Shown: positions 41,426 to 51,097 of the stretch, one piece after another
Numbering within the stretch: the stretch's first letter is position 1
Layout of the letters: each line of letters begins with the position of its first letter
Source: Psococerastis gibbosa
Taxonomy: Eukaryota > Arthropoda > Insecta > Psocodea > Psocidae
NCBI GenBank assembly: GCA_963971405.1
Contig: OZ020491.1
Location: 5,822,855 to 5,886,854, forward strand
DNA length: 64,000 bases
Direction of reading: 5' to 3'
Notes under the pieces: model-generated
What the model was told of the DNA's origin: nothing
The model's database searches: none
What the model saw: only the letters and a program-made list of their open reading frames with translations
Translations under genes and position numbers: made by a program

Positions 41426-42780
41426 AAGTAGGAAGTAGAGTTCAGTTCAGTAAACTGACCTGAAAAGACAGAGTCCCAGGTTCAGTTCTCAACTTAGTGC
41501 AATATTTTCTTACGTACTTCAATTTTATGATCTACATTGTACCTCCTCAAAACTAAAAAAAAAAACTGGGATTATCAAATTTTAAAATATTTCTTGCATC
41601 AAAAATACCTCTTTTTCTCGTGTGGTTTGCCTTTTACAAAAAAAAAGGCTCACTACCCTTAAACATGGCCCCCTTTTTTAATCTCTCATGCATATTTTCA
41701 TTCTAAATCTTTTTTTTATTTGACTTTTATGTTTTACTTTATCTTTGAGATTAAGTAAAGTGAAATGAGCTTAGTTTTTCTTCCATCTCTTTTCAGAGGA
41801 GAAAAGTTTTTATATCCATTTTATATTAGGTTCACATTTCTCGTGTATTCGTCTCCCCCCCCCCCCCCCCCCGACCCCCCACCCCCCTTATGCTTTGTGG
41901 CTGGTGGTAGTGGTGAATTTTTTTCTACACTTTTCTTCCCAGTTCTTTGTTCCGTCTTTATACTTTTTTTTTTATAAAATCCTACGAGGCTTCCTCAAGG
42001 GGTTTCTATTGATTTTTCTTCTTTTTTTCCTTCTCGTATCAATTAATTAGCTGTCGCATGTTTAACTTGGCGTTAACTTGAATTTTTAACTCTTTTATCC
42101 TATTGTTTTCGATCTGCCTGTCGTAACTTGTGGGTTAATTAGAGCTTTTGAATTTTGAATACGTTTGGGGGTGGGTTTAAGGTTGACTGGTTTCGTATGA
42201 TGCTGTATGCAATTAAAAAGGGATTGGCAGTGCCTGAGTTAATTTGTATTCCAATTTTAATTTCATATGCTAGTTGAATTTATTTTTCCTAATTATTTCG
42301 TTAAGCATTGTTTTGATTTAACGCACTTGATTTACTTCAGTGAGTACAATACCCTACATCTTAGCAATACTTTAACGTCTTTGACGACAAACTACTTCTC
42401 TGGGTGAGGAATGTTTTGCATGCAATGTAGGGTTTAAAACGTGGACATTAGAATACAAGGAGCCTTTAATGTAGGTACATTGAATTGTTGGTGTGCAGTC
42501 AGCCTTTTATTAAAACGATAAGAAATAAGTTGACTTTAAATTAAGAACTGTGGCAAATCTATGAGAGAGGGCACACGGTGGTTTCCCCCGGCGGGGGGGG
42601 GGGGGGGGGAATTGGAAAATGAGTACGTTTTTTGGTATTGAACATGAATTTTTTCAACTCCTCTCCCTTCAATGACTTCTCATTTTCTGCAGGTCCCGCA
42701 CCTAAAATTACAAATACGCCACATCACTTTAGAACTTTTTCCCTTTCAAAAATTCATCTCTCACAGAATAGTGAATGAGT
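41426..42780. other. Unassigned spacer
   Basis: T-rich tracts occur, with a long C run at about 41856-41887 and a G run at about 42591-42609. No gene or clear repeat is recognised. Confidence 0.55.
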
Positions 42781-43100
42781 GTTTTCCCAAAGATGGGAAG
42801 AGGAAAGATGACACTCCCTAGAAAAATCAAACCCGACCTGAGGACTCTCGCCCTAAATAGGTAAGACCCTCTTAACAGAGTTGTCTGGAATTGCCGCTGC
42901 CGTACTGTCTACCCCAAGGGCGGATTTTGCCTCCAATTTAGGGGGGGGGGGTCATCGGGCAGACTCAGTGGATTTAACACTAAAAAACATTATTATTTTT
43001 AATTCCCACTATAAACCCATTTTTATCTAGTGTGAGTTTTTTTTTGGGGGGGGGGGCAGACCCCCTGATCCGCCCTTGGTCTACCCTTCTTATAGACAAA
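42781..43100 (+). repeat. Repeat shared with 11.7 kb, split by a hAT element
   Basis: AAGATGACACTCCCTAGAAA, AATCAAACCCGACCTGAGGA and GTTGTCTGGAATTGCCGCTG match 11691-11830. The segment is interrupted by the element at 42915-43078 and resumes with TTCTTATAGACAAAG. Confidence 0.7.
42915..43078. mobile_element. 164-bp hAT-type element
   Basis: The ends CAAGGGCGGATTTTG and GATCCGCCCTTG are inverted. The exact 8-bp duplication GTCTACCC flanks them (42907-42914, 43079-43086). Two G runs lie inside. Confidence 0.93.
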
Positions 43101-43786
43101 GTCGACATAAATGAAAAGTAAGTCCAATTTTTTCCCAAAATATGTTGGGGACTACACCAGTGCCTGTGTTAATTAAAAATTTGGCTTATAACTAATCAAA
43201 AGATTAAATTAAGTCTGCCTCCTTCAAAAATATCTCATAAAAACTTATCCTCACCCGTAAAACGCCATACTTTAGATCTTTTAAATTCATAAAATAAACG
43301 CGCGGGGGTTAGTTTTAAATTTATCCATAAGTCAAGAAAAGTAAGTGTTAGAAGCAGTTACAGGGGATGAAAATTGTACTAGAAGCCGGGGCAAGTTGGC
43401 ATTTAAAGTCCCAATTCTATTTAATTAGATGAAGCAATTCTTTGTTGGAATTAATGGCTTATTAGGGAGGCAAGTACATCGAAATGTCTTGCTGCTATTA
43501 TGATTTTTAATTAAAAACTTTATTATTTTACGGGAAAATGACTTTATTACAGCCCAAAGTGATTTTCTTCTTTCGCATTTTCCGCATTAAACCCCGCGCT
43601 CTAGTTTTTGAAATTTGAAAAAGAAGGGTAATTTCTCAATTATGACAATAATTTATTATTGTTGCTTCTTATAACATTTTATGCTTTATTAAGCGATTTA
43701 TTATTCTGCTACCCGCTGACCTGGTGATACATTTTCTTTTAATTGCGCAAATGTGCTGATAGGTAGCCTATAAAATAATAATAATG
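43101..43786. other. Unassigned spacer
   Basis: It is A+T-rich; no gene, repeat or long ORF is recognised. Confidence 0.6.
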
Positions 43787-43893
43787 ATTTTTTGTTCGAT
43801 TACTAAGCCAACCTAGCGCTATGGCTAGGTTATGAAGCCCTCTCTTACACTCAACTAGGAAGGCCCGGGGCCGCCTGCTTTACATGCTCATGC
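43787..43893 (-). repeat. tRNA-SINE 3' half
   Basis: GTTCGATTACTAAGCCAACC, CTCTTACACTCAACTAGGAA and CCGCCTGCTTTACATGC match the family. The tRNA-like head is missing. A short insertion replaces GGAGTTAGGG. Confidence 0.82.
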
Positions 43894-44713
43894 ACTCTAC
43901 ATGTCACTAGTGACGTAATATTGGTTGAAATGGCCAGAAGTAGTAGAAAGCTTATTTTCATACTATAACTTTCATACTATTGCATAACATTTTTATTGGT
44001 GATAAAAGTTTATTTTTATATTACGTCTTTTTAATTCCTTTCCAGCAATCCTGGGACAAGGTAACGTAACATCAATTAGATGTATATGGGCAATTCGTGT
44101 TGCCCGTGGTACTGGACAAACTGTTGTATATTGACGCGTTGCATGAACCCCCCCCCCCCAATAAAAAAAACGTTCCAGCTACGTACGACAGTGACGCCCG
44201 TTATAATGGCTCCAGGATTTCTTTTAAATTCTCATATATTGTAGTTGTTATTAATGCAAACAAAACCCAATAGGCCGTTTGTCCTTTGATAGGTTACTTC
44301 TGGGGGCTGAAAAATAAGAATGACTCAATTTTCATGAAAAATTACTGCAAATTTTTTTTTTCTGTGGACGTTTCTTACTTCAGGTATGTTTCAGATGTTG
44401 AACGGAATAACAAAACCGAACAGCTTGCTTTTAGTCCAGGAGATATGTATTGCATTGAGATCGGCTGTTTCTCAGTTACTATTAAGGGTAGGAAAAAGCT
44501 TATGCATGCTTTATTGTAGCAAATTTTATGTTCTACAACTTTGAATTATACTTTTTGGTCCAAACCCGCTTAGCTTAGAAGCTATGAGCGAAAATCTGAT
44601 ACAAGTCGGAAAATTTTGAGGTTTTCCCCCCCACAGCACAGGGTCCTCGAATTGGATAACTTGGCAGAATCATCCCACAGCATCCCCGAGGAAACTGTAA
44701 AAGTTAACTTAAC

Positions 44714-44800
44714 CGATTTCGGACAGGTCAGGGAAGGTGTGCGTACCTGATGCACAGGAGAGAGGCTGTGCGACTGTGGGGTCACCAAAAGATCCGAGAA
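44714..44800 (+). repeat. Repeat shared with 47.7 kb
   Basis: GTACCTGATGCACAGGAGAG, then GACTGTGGGGTCACCAAAAG and ATCCGA, recur at 47702-47790. CCGATTTCGGACAGGTCAGG at 44717 also recurs at 47133. The family is unknown. Confidence 0.7.
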
Positions 44801-44807
44801 ACGGTTT

Positions 44808-44850
44808 GAGGGGCCAGGCCCCCTCGGTCACCCCCGTAGCACCGCCACTG
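44808..44850. mobile_element. hAT-type element, right end only
   Basis: The sequence ending ACCCCCGTAGCACCGCCACTG, with a GGGGCCAGGCCCCCTC stretch, is like the right end of the element at 19882. The left partner is not identified. Confidence 0.5.
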
Positions 44851-45062
44851 AGGTAGCATAGCATGCTACTATTACTGTGTTGAATCGAATTATATTGGTC
44901 TGTCCGTTCTGAACTATGGAATCGTCCCATTGATCAATTCAGTGCTTTGGGATAGGGATAATCGAAATTTAACCCTAGGACAATTATTTACCAAGCATTT
45001 GTTACAGTACCTATCCTAATTGATAAATTGGGAAACATGAACGGGTTCACTCATAACGGTTC

Positions 45063-45484
45063 TTTTGACTGTGTGTGTACAGTATGTTGAAAATGTACAG
45101 TACGAATGCAATACCCCTGACATGACGAGGTGGAATAGAAACTCAGGCAGGGGGAATATTGGCGGAAAGTTTGATTTGGCATAAGCTAAACATAGCCTTT
45201 GCGACCATGACGCAATATCAAACAAGACAAAATCTAATTACCATAGGAACATCAAAGCAACTTTATATATTCCCTCCCAAAATGAAATCTTCTTATTAAC
45301 TTGCTTTCTCTTCAGGTAAAGAGCAATAGAGGAAGTGCGACCATTTCTAATTTATATATTTAATACTATCGATTCTTCAAGAACGTGCTAACTTGATTCC
45401 GAATGGAAGGTGTCACTTCTTTGTTCCTTCTGGAGCCATTTTGAAGTAGTCTACCATCGATGTATTGTACGTGTCACCTTCGCC
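45063..45484. other. Unassigned spacer
   Basis: No gene or recognised repeat. Confidence 0.6.
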
Positions 45485-47040
45485 GGTTGAGGTCCCAGGA
45501 ACCCAAAAAAGTGCAGCCTGTCTTTTCCTGCTGTAACCATACCATTGGTCATGGCTTCATGGACACGGCAAAATCAAACCACATGAGAATTTTTCTCTGA
45601 ATTAGGTATCCCAATTATGGCTAAATTCATAAGCCCGTATTCTCTAACATGATGCTTTACAGGGGCTATGAAATCCTGTCCCACTGCAGCAATGGAGATA
45701 GTACTGGACTTCCCACCCCTCCATGTTTCAGTGGAAACTTCAGCCGAAATGGCATTATTAGGAGCGGGTTAAAATGGAGTGGAAGGGCAGTTAAGAGAGA
45801 CTCAGCCTCTCTGACTACGTCTGACCACTGCCTGGATATGCCAAGCGATAGAATCCATCCAAAATACTGTTTTAGGAGGGAATTCGAAACTATATTAGGG
45901 ACAAAGAAAGAATACTGCGAATCAGCAGGAATTCTCAATAGTCACACAATCAAGTGGTTTACTGATGGCTCTAAGCTGGGACATACAAAACCAAGAACAG
46001 GCCTTGGCGTCTTTGGTCCTGGGGTTAAATATCTGAAGTCTCTTGGGGATACAACTACAGTCTTGCAGATTCTGCAATGAAGGAGTGGAGGACCTCAAGC
46101 CCATTCTCCTTCATTGCGATACAATCGCACGAAGAAAAGCAGCATGCTCGGGAAGCTTGCAGTTACATGTAAAAGACCTACAACTTCTAAATCCCCTCAA
46201 GATCCTGGTTCTCCTGAGGGAGATAGTTCTCGAGGAAGAGATGTAGAAGTGGTGTAGATACTTTGTTGTAGGGGCACAATAGGCCAAATAGGTTTAAGTG
46301 CACACAGGTAACACCTGTACCCCAATTTAAAAAAAAAAGAAAAAAAAAGTGGTTATTACGAAATGTCTGTCTGTCTGTCCGTCGCTCTGTCTGTCTATCC
46401 ATCGATTTCTGGGCAAACTAATTGGTCGGTTTCGATGAAATTTTGCATGTAGGCTCACAAAACCATACATTTTCTGCTAACTGAATTGGGGTTTTATTCT
46501 CAAAAAACTCCAAAAAAACGTCAAAAAAAATTATTTCTCAAAAACATACCAACGATTTCTTTTAAATTCACATACTGTATATTGTAGTCGTTATTAATGT
46601 TGACAAAATGCTGGGGGTCGCTTGCCCCTTGATAGTTTGATTCTGGGGGTAAAAAATAAAAATAACTACATTTTAATGAAAAATTACTAAAAAACAATTT
46701 TTCTGGGAAACCTTTCTATCGATGATTTCTACCTTCAGGCATGTTTTAGGTGTTAAATTGAGTAACGAAACCAGACAGGTTGCTTTTGAAAAAAACTGTT
46801 TGGGATTGTGCAAAAAAGTATATTTTGAAAAACTGAAAGCATATTCATTGCTGTGTGGTAATGTGTTGGTCCGTATCTAGAGTTTACCTCACCTCCAGTA
46901 ACGTCAGGTAGCCGACCCCTCCCCCCGTGATATCCGAAATTTAATCATAGGAAAATTATTTAACATGAAACTAATCATTTTCTCTCTCTACTAATTGATA
47001 AATTTTAAAGCATGTTCGAGTAAACTCGGACCGGTTCTTT
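45485..47040 (-). mobile_element. HINE-like repeat, copy 9, split by a LINE
   Basis: The left piece GAGGTCCCAGGAACCC then AAAAAAGTG (to 45513) and the right piece (GTGGTTATTACGAAATGTCT onward, from about 46340) rejoin exactly as in uninterrupted copies. The right piece runs to CTCGGACCGGTTC. The hairpin end is missing at the left. The GTCT array lies at 46363-46398. Confidence 0.92.
45514..46348 (+). pseudogene. 5'-truncated LINE inserted in a HINE-like repeat
   Basis: The frame at 45685 gives LDFPPLHVSVETSAEMALL, a segment typical of RNase H-bearing LINEs. WFTDGSK follows at about 45955 (first RNase H aspartate). A large internal deletion joins the domain start to the C-terminal CRFCNEGVEDLKPILLHC zinc knuckle (about 46051) and LLREIVLEEEM before a stop. 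A 3' UTR and an A-rich tail (46330-46348) follow. The repeat AAAAAAGTG at both junctions is a plausible target duplication. Several frameshifts disable it. Confidence 0.85.
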
Positions 47041-47600
47041 ATTAAATTATTAAATTAATAAAATGAAGACAACCATTACAGGGCAAGTCCTATCTCTACC
47101 CTCTAGTGTCTCCTGGTTATGGTCTATTCTAAACCGATTTCGGACAGGTCAGGGAACTCATTGTTAAAATTAATATAAAGAAAATATATTGTCATATATC
47201 TTTATTTGAATTTTACCGCCTAAACTGTATTGCCACTTGTTTTTTTATAGTCTGTGGTATTTTTGTTTGATCTAGATTCTGAATGATTAAATATGGAGAT
47301 TTGTGTTTATGTATGTTCAGAATATTAAAAATTGTATTATAAGAGTAATTACTAAAAGGAAAGGAATTGTGAAGTGGGAAACAATAAACTTAATATGTTG
47401 TTTCTTTGTTTGCAGGTATGTGTTTAGATAATAGGTTGTTTATTAGTGTTAATTGTTTATAACTATTGTGTTATCAATAAAACTCTTTGTTTGCAGAGCA
47501 ACACATATTGATGTCTTTTATTTCACAAGTTCAGGACTATATAAGCTTATATTAATAACTTTGTATAGTTTTAATAATAAAATAATAAAATTAAATTACA
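47041..47600. other. Unassigned spacer
   Basis: CTTTGTTTGCAG occurs twice (47404, 47486) with preceding pyrimidines and resembles 3' splice acceptors, but no open exon follows either. CCGATTTCGGACAGGTCAGG at 47133 is shared with 44717. Confidence 0.4.
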
Positions 47601-47608
47601 ACATACAC

Positions 47609-47637
47609 AACCGGTTTCGGCTCACGCCATCGTCAAG
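47609..47637 (-). ncRNA. Hammerhead-like motif, variant
   Basis: On the minus strand CTTGACGATGGC is followed by GTGA, GCC and GAAACCGGTT. The hairpin GGC-GTGA-GCC directly before GAAAC, with an ACCGGT palindrome after, follows the layout of compact hammerheads in Penelope-like elements. The CTGANGA box is imperfect (TTGACGA), so catalysis is doubtful. Confidence 0.4.
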
Positions 47638-47701
47638 TGCGATTGAAAACAGATAAAAAAAGGTATGCAAGCTAAAACAAAACAAAACTCATTGTCAGGA
47701 T

Positions 47702-47790
47702 AACAGGTCAGGGGAGGTGTGAGTACCTGATGCACAGGAGAGAGGCGTGTAACTGTGGGGTCGCCAAAAGATCCGATGAAAACACGAAAA
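47702..47790 (+). repeat. Repeat shared with 44.7 kb
   Basis: GTACCTGATGCACAGGAGAG and AACTGTGGGGTCGCCAAAAG parallel 44714-44800. It has no coding sense. Confidence 0.7.
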
Positions 47791-47850
47791 TTTCAAGTAA
47801 AAAATAATAATTAACGGTAGATTTAGTGCAGTGTTAACTTTATTAAGAGA

Positions 47851-48260
47851 ACATGCTACGTAGAAAATTGGCAACCCAAAATTTGTTGTATTTATTGACT
47901 TTTTAATGAATTAACAAAGCAAGTAATTAAAGATTCGGCCCATGCAAGTTGTAGAAGACTACTTCATGCATCATATAAAAGGAAATATTAAATTTTTGGT
48001 ACCTGAGTTCTTTCATAAAAAACCAGTGGGAACTAAAATTTCGCGTATTCTGAGATTTTTTGGAAAACTACAAAACCGAAGAGTAAAAATACCCGATTAT
48101 TTGCATATATATTTATTGTATATATGCACGAAGTAGTCTTCTGCAACTTAAGTAAGCCAAATTTTTAATAACGGAACTTGCTGAGTTAATGAAATAAAAA
48201 ATGAAAAGTAAATTTCCCTATTTAATTTTGGGGTGCCAATTTTTAACGTAGCATATCATC
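47851..48260. mobile_element. ~410-bp foldback element
   Basis: The arms of about 130-140 bp are inverted: ATGCTACGTAGAAAATTGGC at left pairs with the sequence before GCATATCATC at right. The inner parts GTTGTAGAAGACTACTTCAT / GAAGTAGTCTTCTGCAAC match best. TTAAGAGA (47843-47850) and TTAAGAGC (48261-48268) flank the ends, a probable 7-8-bp duplication. No coding sequence is present. Confidence 0.8.
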
Positions 48261-48277
48261 TTAAGAGCATCCAGTGA

Positions 48278-48436
48278 CAAGGCCGTAGCCAGGATTTTTT
48301 TAAGGGGATGGGGTTGTTGTGTGTATTAGAACGGGTTAGATTTTAACCACGATGCATGAGGTTATTTTTTTTTCAAATCTATCTGGCGACGGGGGGTTTG
48401 AACCCCCCTAACCCCCCCCCCCTGGATACGGCCTTG
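48278..48436. mobile_element. 159-bp hAT-type element
   Basis: The ends CAAGGCCGTAGCCAGG and CCTGGATACGGCCTTG are inverted. The exact 8-bp duplication TCCAGTGA flanks them (48270-48277, 48437-48444). It is the cleanest representative of the CAAGGCCG family here. Confidence 0.95.
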
Positions 48437-48444
48437 TCCAGTGA

Positions 48445-49060
48445 TATGGCACACCCTTAACCAAGATGTTTATGCCAATTATGCCTGAGCATTAAGGTTT
48501 AGGCTCATGTTTAGCATAGGCCTATCATATTAAAGGCATCAAAAAGGGGTATCAAATAATTCCAAGATAACATCTGAAACCCCCCTTTCCAGCCCCCAAA
48601 AAATGTTTTAATTTACCGAAAAAAAAAGTTTGACCACGTCTTTATTAGCAAATTTGAAAATTCCTCACAATAAATGATATAAATAGGGTATCCGGGTGGT
48701 TTGAAACATCTTGTATACACTGACAAAAGGATTTTTACAATGTTTTGCCCTACAAGGCAAATGAAGCAATTAGAATGGGTAAACATCGGGGTACATTTGA
48801 GGTTCATTACGGAAAACTATATACTTGAGCGTTACTGCTGGCTGAAGAGTTGGTAAAGCTAACTTGGAGTTTGAGAGAAAGGAGAATTAAAGCCAGTGAA
48901 ATGAGGGGTGGGGAGGTCTTAATTCCAAACTGCCATGTTTACCAACCATGTTTATGTAAACAATTTGCCTCTGCGGTATATGCCAATGCTGCTCCCGTTT
49001 TCTACGCCGCTTACAACCACGGGGGTAACTCGCCTTTAAAATCGGACACGCGTTTTTTCC
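48445..49060. other. Unassigned spacer
   Basis: An ORF of 73 codons at 48850-49071 (relatively G+C-rich, with Cys and Tyr) runs into the palindrome at 49061. No domain is recognised and I do not call it. Confidence 0.45.
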
Positions 49061-49183
49061 CTCATTGTTAAAAATTAACTAAGTAAAGTTTTACGTAATA
49101 AATAAAAAAATATACATATACATACAATGTATATTTTTTAATTTATTACGCAAAACTTTACGAAGTTAATTTTTAACAATGAG
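49061..49183. repeat. Long near-perfect palindrome (123 bp)
   Basis: Starting CTCATTGTTAAAAATTAACT and ending with its reverse complement AGTTAATTTTTAACAATGAG, allowing for an offset of a few bases. The arms continue through TAAAGTTTTACG / GCAAAACTTTA and ATATACAT / ATGTATAT around a loop of about 10 bases. It would extrude as a hairpin of over 50 bp. It is probably a small foldback transposon; flanking duplications are not evident. Confidence 0.85.
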
Positions 49184-49512
49184 TGACAGCAAGTTTTACA
49201 AAGTTACTAAGGAGACTATTATGTTTACGCGTTTTTTGTGCAAATCCGAATATCTCATGAGCCATAAATGAGAATGGAAGAAGTAGTGGAAATTCACCTC
49301 CCTATTTTGAAACATTTACAATTGTATTATTATTATTAAAAAAATATTATTAGAAGGATAGAAAGAAAGAAAATTGTCTTTATTTTCCACATGAGCGAAT
49401 TTTGGGCCTTTCGGCCCACTCTTACACATTAACCATTATTATTATTCCTTAAAGAGTTGATCTGACATACGAGGTAGGTCTTGAGACCTTTTGAACATCA
49501 TAATTATTTGGA
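49184..49512. other. Spacer with a repeat shared at 33.6 kb
   Basis: GAAAGAAAATTGTCTTTATT and CGAATTTTGGGCC at 49368-49410 are shared with 33570. (ATT) tracts lie around 49326-49350. Confidence 0.55.
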
Positions 49513-50114
49513 TCACAACAGTGTATACCAATCATTAATACTATAGCCATTGTCAATTAATAAACTGTGTAAAAATATCAGCTTAACCTTGTTAGTAAAG
49601 CCAGTCATGTCATTCAATGACAAGTCAATCAGATCGACCCAGTCGGTATAGGCAGCCCCTCGCCCACCACAATGCTGGACAGTGTTCCGCGGTTTCCTCG
49701 GACTCATTGCGGTGCCGTTAGACGGTAGGACCTCCATGACCCAGTTTGACCACATGGGTTCTGAATAGACTGTGTAACCAGGACTACGGTCGTTCGAGCC
49801 GTCTCTCTACTGACATTAATCCCATCCTTTCTTACGGGATACATGAATGATGTCGATACATGCAATTTGGGCGTTAACAGCCATATAATTTCAAGTTCTC
49901 CTTATAAGCTGTTGACAAGAGTTCTCTTCAAAGCCACCTGTCCGAAAGGGAGAATAGGTTCGGGCTCTATTGAGCTATCCGTAGAGTCTTTTCTAGCTAT
50001 CTCGTCAGCCTGCTTGTTGCCGTTGATTCCAGCGTGCTCTGGAACCCACAGAATCTCCACAGAAAAGCGCCGTTCTTCTAGTTTCAGTCCAGCGCTTTTA
50101 CAGTCAGCGATCAA
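49513..50114 (-). pseudogene. LINE RNase H and C-terminal remnant
   Basis: On the minus strand MIADCKSAGLKLEERRFSVE continues ILWVPEHAGINGNKQADEIA and RKDSTDSSIEPEPILPFGQV. VPEHAGINGNKQADE is the H...GNxxAD end motif of RNase H. Downstream, LSSIVVG- and DWVDLIDLSLNDM-like peptides appear in shifted frames, consistent with the LINE C-terminus. Multiple frameshifts make it dead. Confidence 0.8.
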
Positions 50115-50253
50115 GCTGTTTCAAACAGCATTATGTAGCCGGAATAGCAAGAGCACGACTACCCTATTCCGAGCAGCAGTCTGCCAGGGCCAAGTTGCCA
50201 TGATGATCGCCAATCTTTGCAAGAAGAGGCATATAAAGAAACAGTCCACCTAA
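50115..50253 (+). pseudogene. LINE 3' end, opposite strand
   Basis: The frame reads NSKSTTTLFRAAVCQGQVAM then MIANLCKKRHIKKQST and a stop. It is the plus-strand counterpart of the minus-strand tails at 590, 40.2 and 59.6 kb. It abuts the oppositely oriented RNase H fragment, so one inserted into or beside the other. Confidence 0.7.
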
Positions 50254-50498
50254 TAGGTATCTTTTTTTAGTAGGTAAGCAAAAAGCACGAGTGCCTAACG
50301 TGCTACTGATAGCTGAAAATGTGCTGTAGAAGGTGGATCCTCTAGCTATCCTCTAGCCTGAACGTTCGTTACTTAGTCATGCCTGGATGTAATCCGCCCT
50401 TAGTAAAACATTTGATAGGTAGTGTTAGCGTGCGAGGAGGGCACAGTGCGTTTAGAGCACAGATAGCCATAGCCCCAGGGTTTATTTCCAACGCACCC
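50254..50498. other. Short unassigned spacer
   Basis: No feature is recognised. Confidence 0.5.
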
Positions 50499-50501
50499 TT
50501 A

Positions 50502-51094
50502 AGCGGCGTCCACACTGTGCCGCCGTTGGCCGTTGGCATTGCCAACGCGGCTAAGCCAATACAATGTGGACGTGGCCGTTGGCATGTGCCACTGAGCCAA
50601 CGGTTTGCCGCAGAAAATCTCTAAAATGTCGGTCTACATCAAAGGAAGCGGATAGTGTGGACGTGCAAACCGCTCCTCGTGGTACGCAGGCATATCATCT
50701 TAGTAAATCCACCTCGTCTGAAATTTTGCGGCTGAATGCCAACGCTCGGTGTGGACGGGAGAGTAGTAGTAGTGTTCGTCGGGTTAATAACGACTTAGGC
50801 CTCATATTTGGGCCCATAGAGCGACCCCGACTTGACTGTCCTACGCCAGCCCATAGGACAGTGGACCTCCTGATTATAGTGGATTCCGAACCACTTGGGA
50901 AACACAGTGAAGTCACACGATTAGTTCGGAGGTGACCAGGACAAGTCCTACCTTGTTTCCCTACCGGCACTGTGCACACGACCAAGTTGTCTGCAGCTTT
51001 GAACCTGGGCGGGAGGCCAACAATCAGATTTGCCACGTTGGCTTTACTGAGTTGGCATTGACAACAGCCAACGCGGCATAGTGTGGACGCCGCA
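50502..51094. mobile_element. 593-bp MITE with GCGGCGTCCACAC ends, hosting a SINE
   Basis: The ends AGCGGCGTCCACACTGTGCC and, reversed, TGCGGCGTCCACACTATGCC are flanked by TTA on both sides (50499-50501, 51095-51097). The interior repeats CCGTTGGC and GCCAACGC motifs. TTA plus these ends suggest PIF/Harbinger. A 5S-type SINE is nested at 50762-51007. Confidence 0.87.
50762..51007 (-). repeat. 5S rRNA-derived SINE, short subtype, nested in a MITE
   Basis: It has the same short-subtype body as 20187: TGGACCTCCTGATTATAGTG, GATTCCGAACCACTTGGG and CGGCACTGTGCACACGACCA in plus orientation, with the (ACT)n tail at 50762-50773. The flanks GACGGGAG (50754-50761) and GGCGGGAG (51008-51015) agree at 7 of 8 bases and look like a target duplication. 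The 5S-like first 40 bases are truncated. Confidence 0.85.
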
Positions 51095-51097
51095 TTA

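Larger units (their letters stand above)
44190..45062 (-). mobile_element. HINE-like repeat, diverged and split copy
   Basis: The internal part 44200-44432 (GATTTCTTTTAAATTCTCAT, TTGTAGTTGTTATTAATGC, CATGAAAAATTACT, CTTCAGGTATGTTTCAG) and the 5'-end part 44942-45062 (CGAAATTTAACCCTAGGACA to CACTCATAACGGTTC) belong to one copy in the same orientation. The 0.5 kb between them is foreign and includes a hAT end. Confidence 0.65.

Noticed and set aside
47404-47500. Two CTTTGTTTGCAG acceptor-like sites as a real intron boundary
   Set aside because: No open exon follows either and no matching donor with coding context lies upstream.
49843-50253. 136-codon plus-strand ORF as one gene
   Set aside because: Only the last ~45 codons are LINE-like; the first part is antisense to an RNase H fragment.
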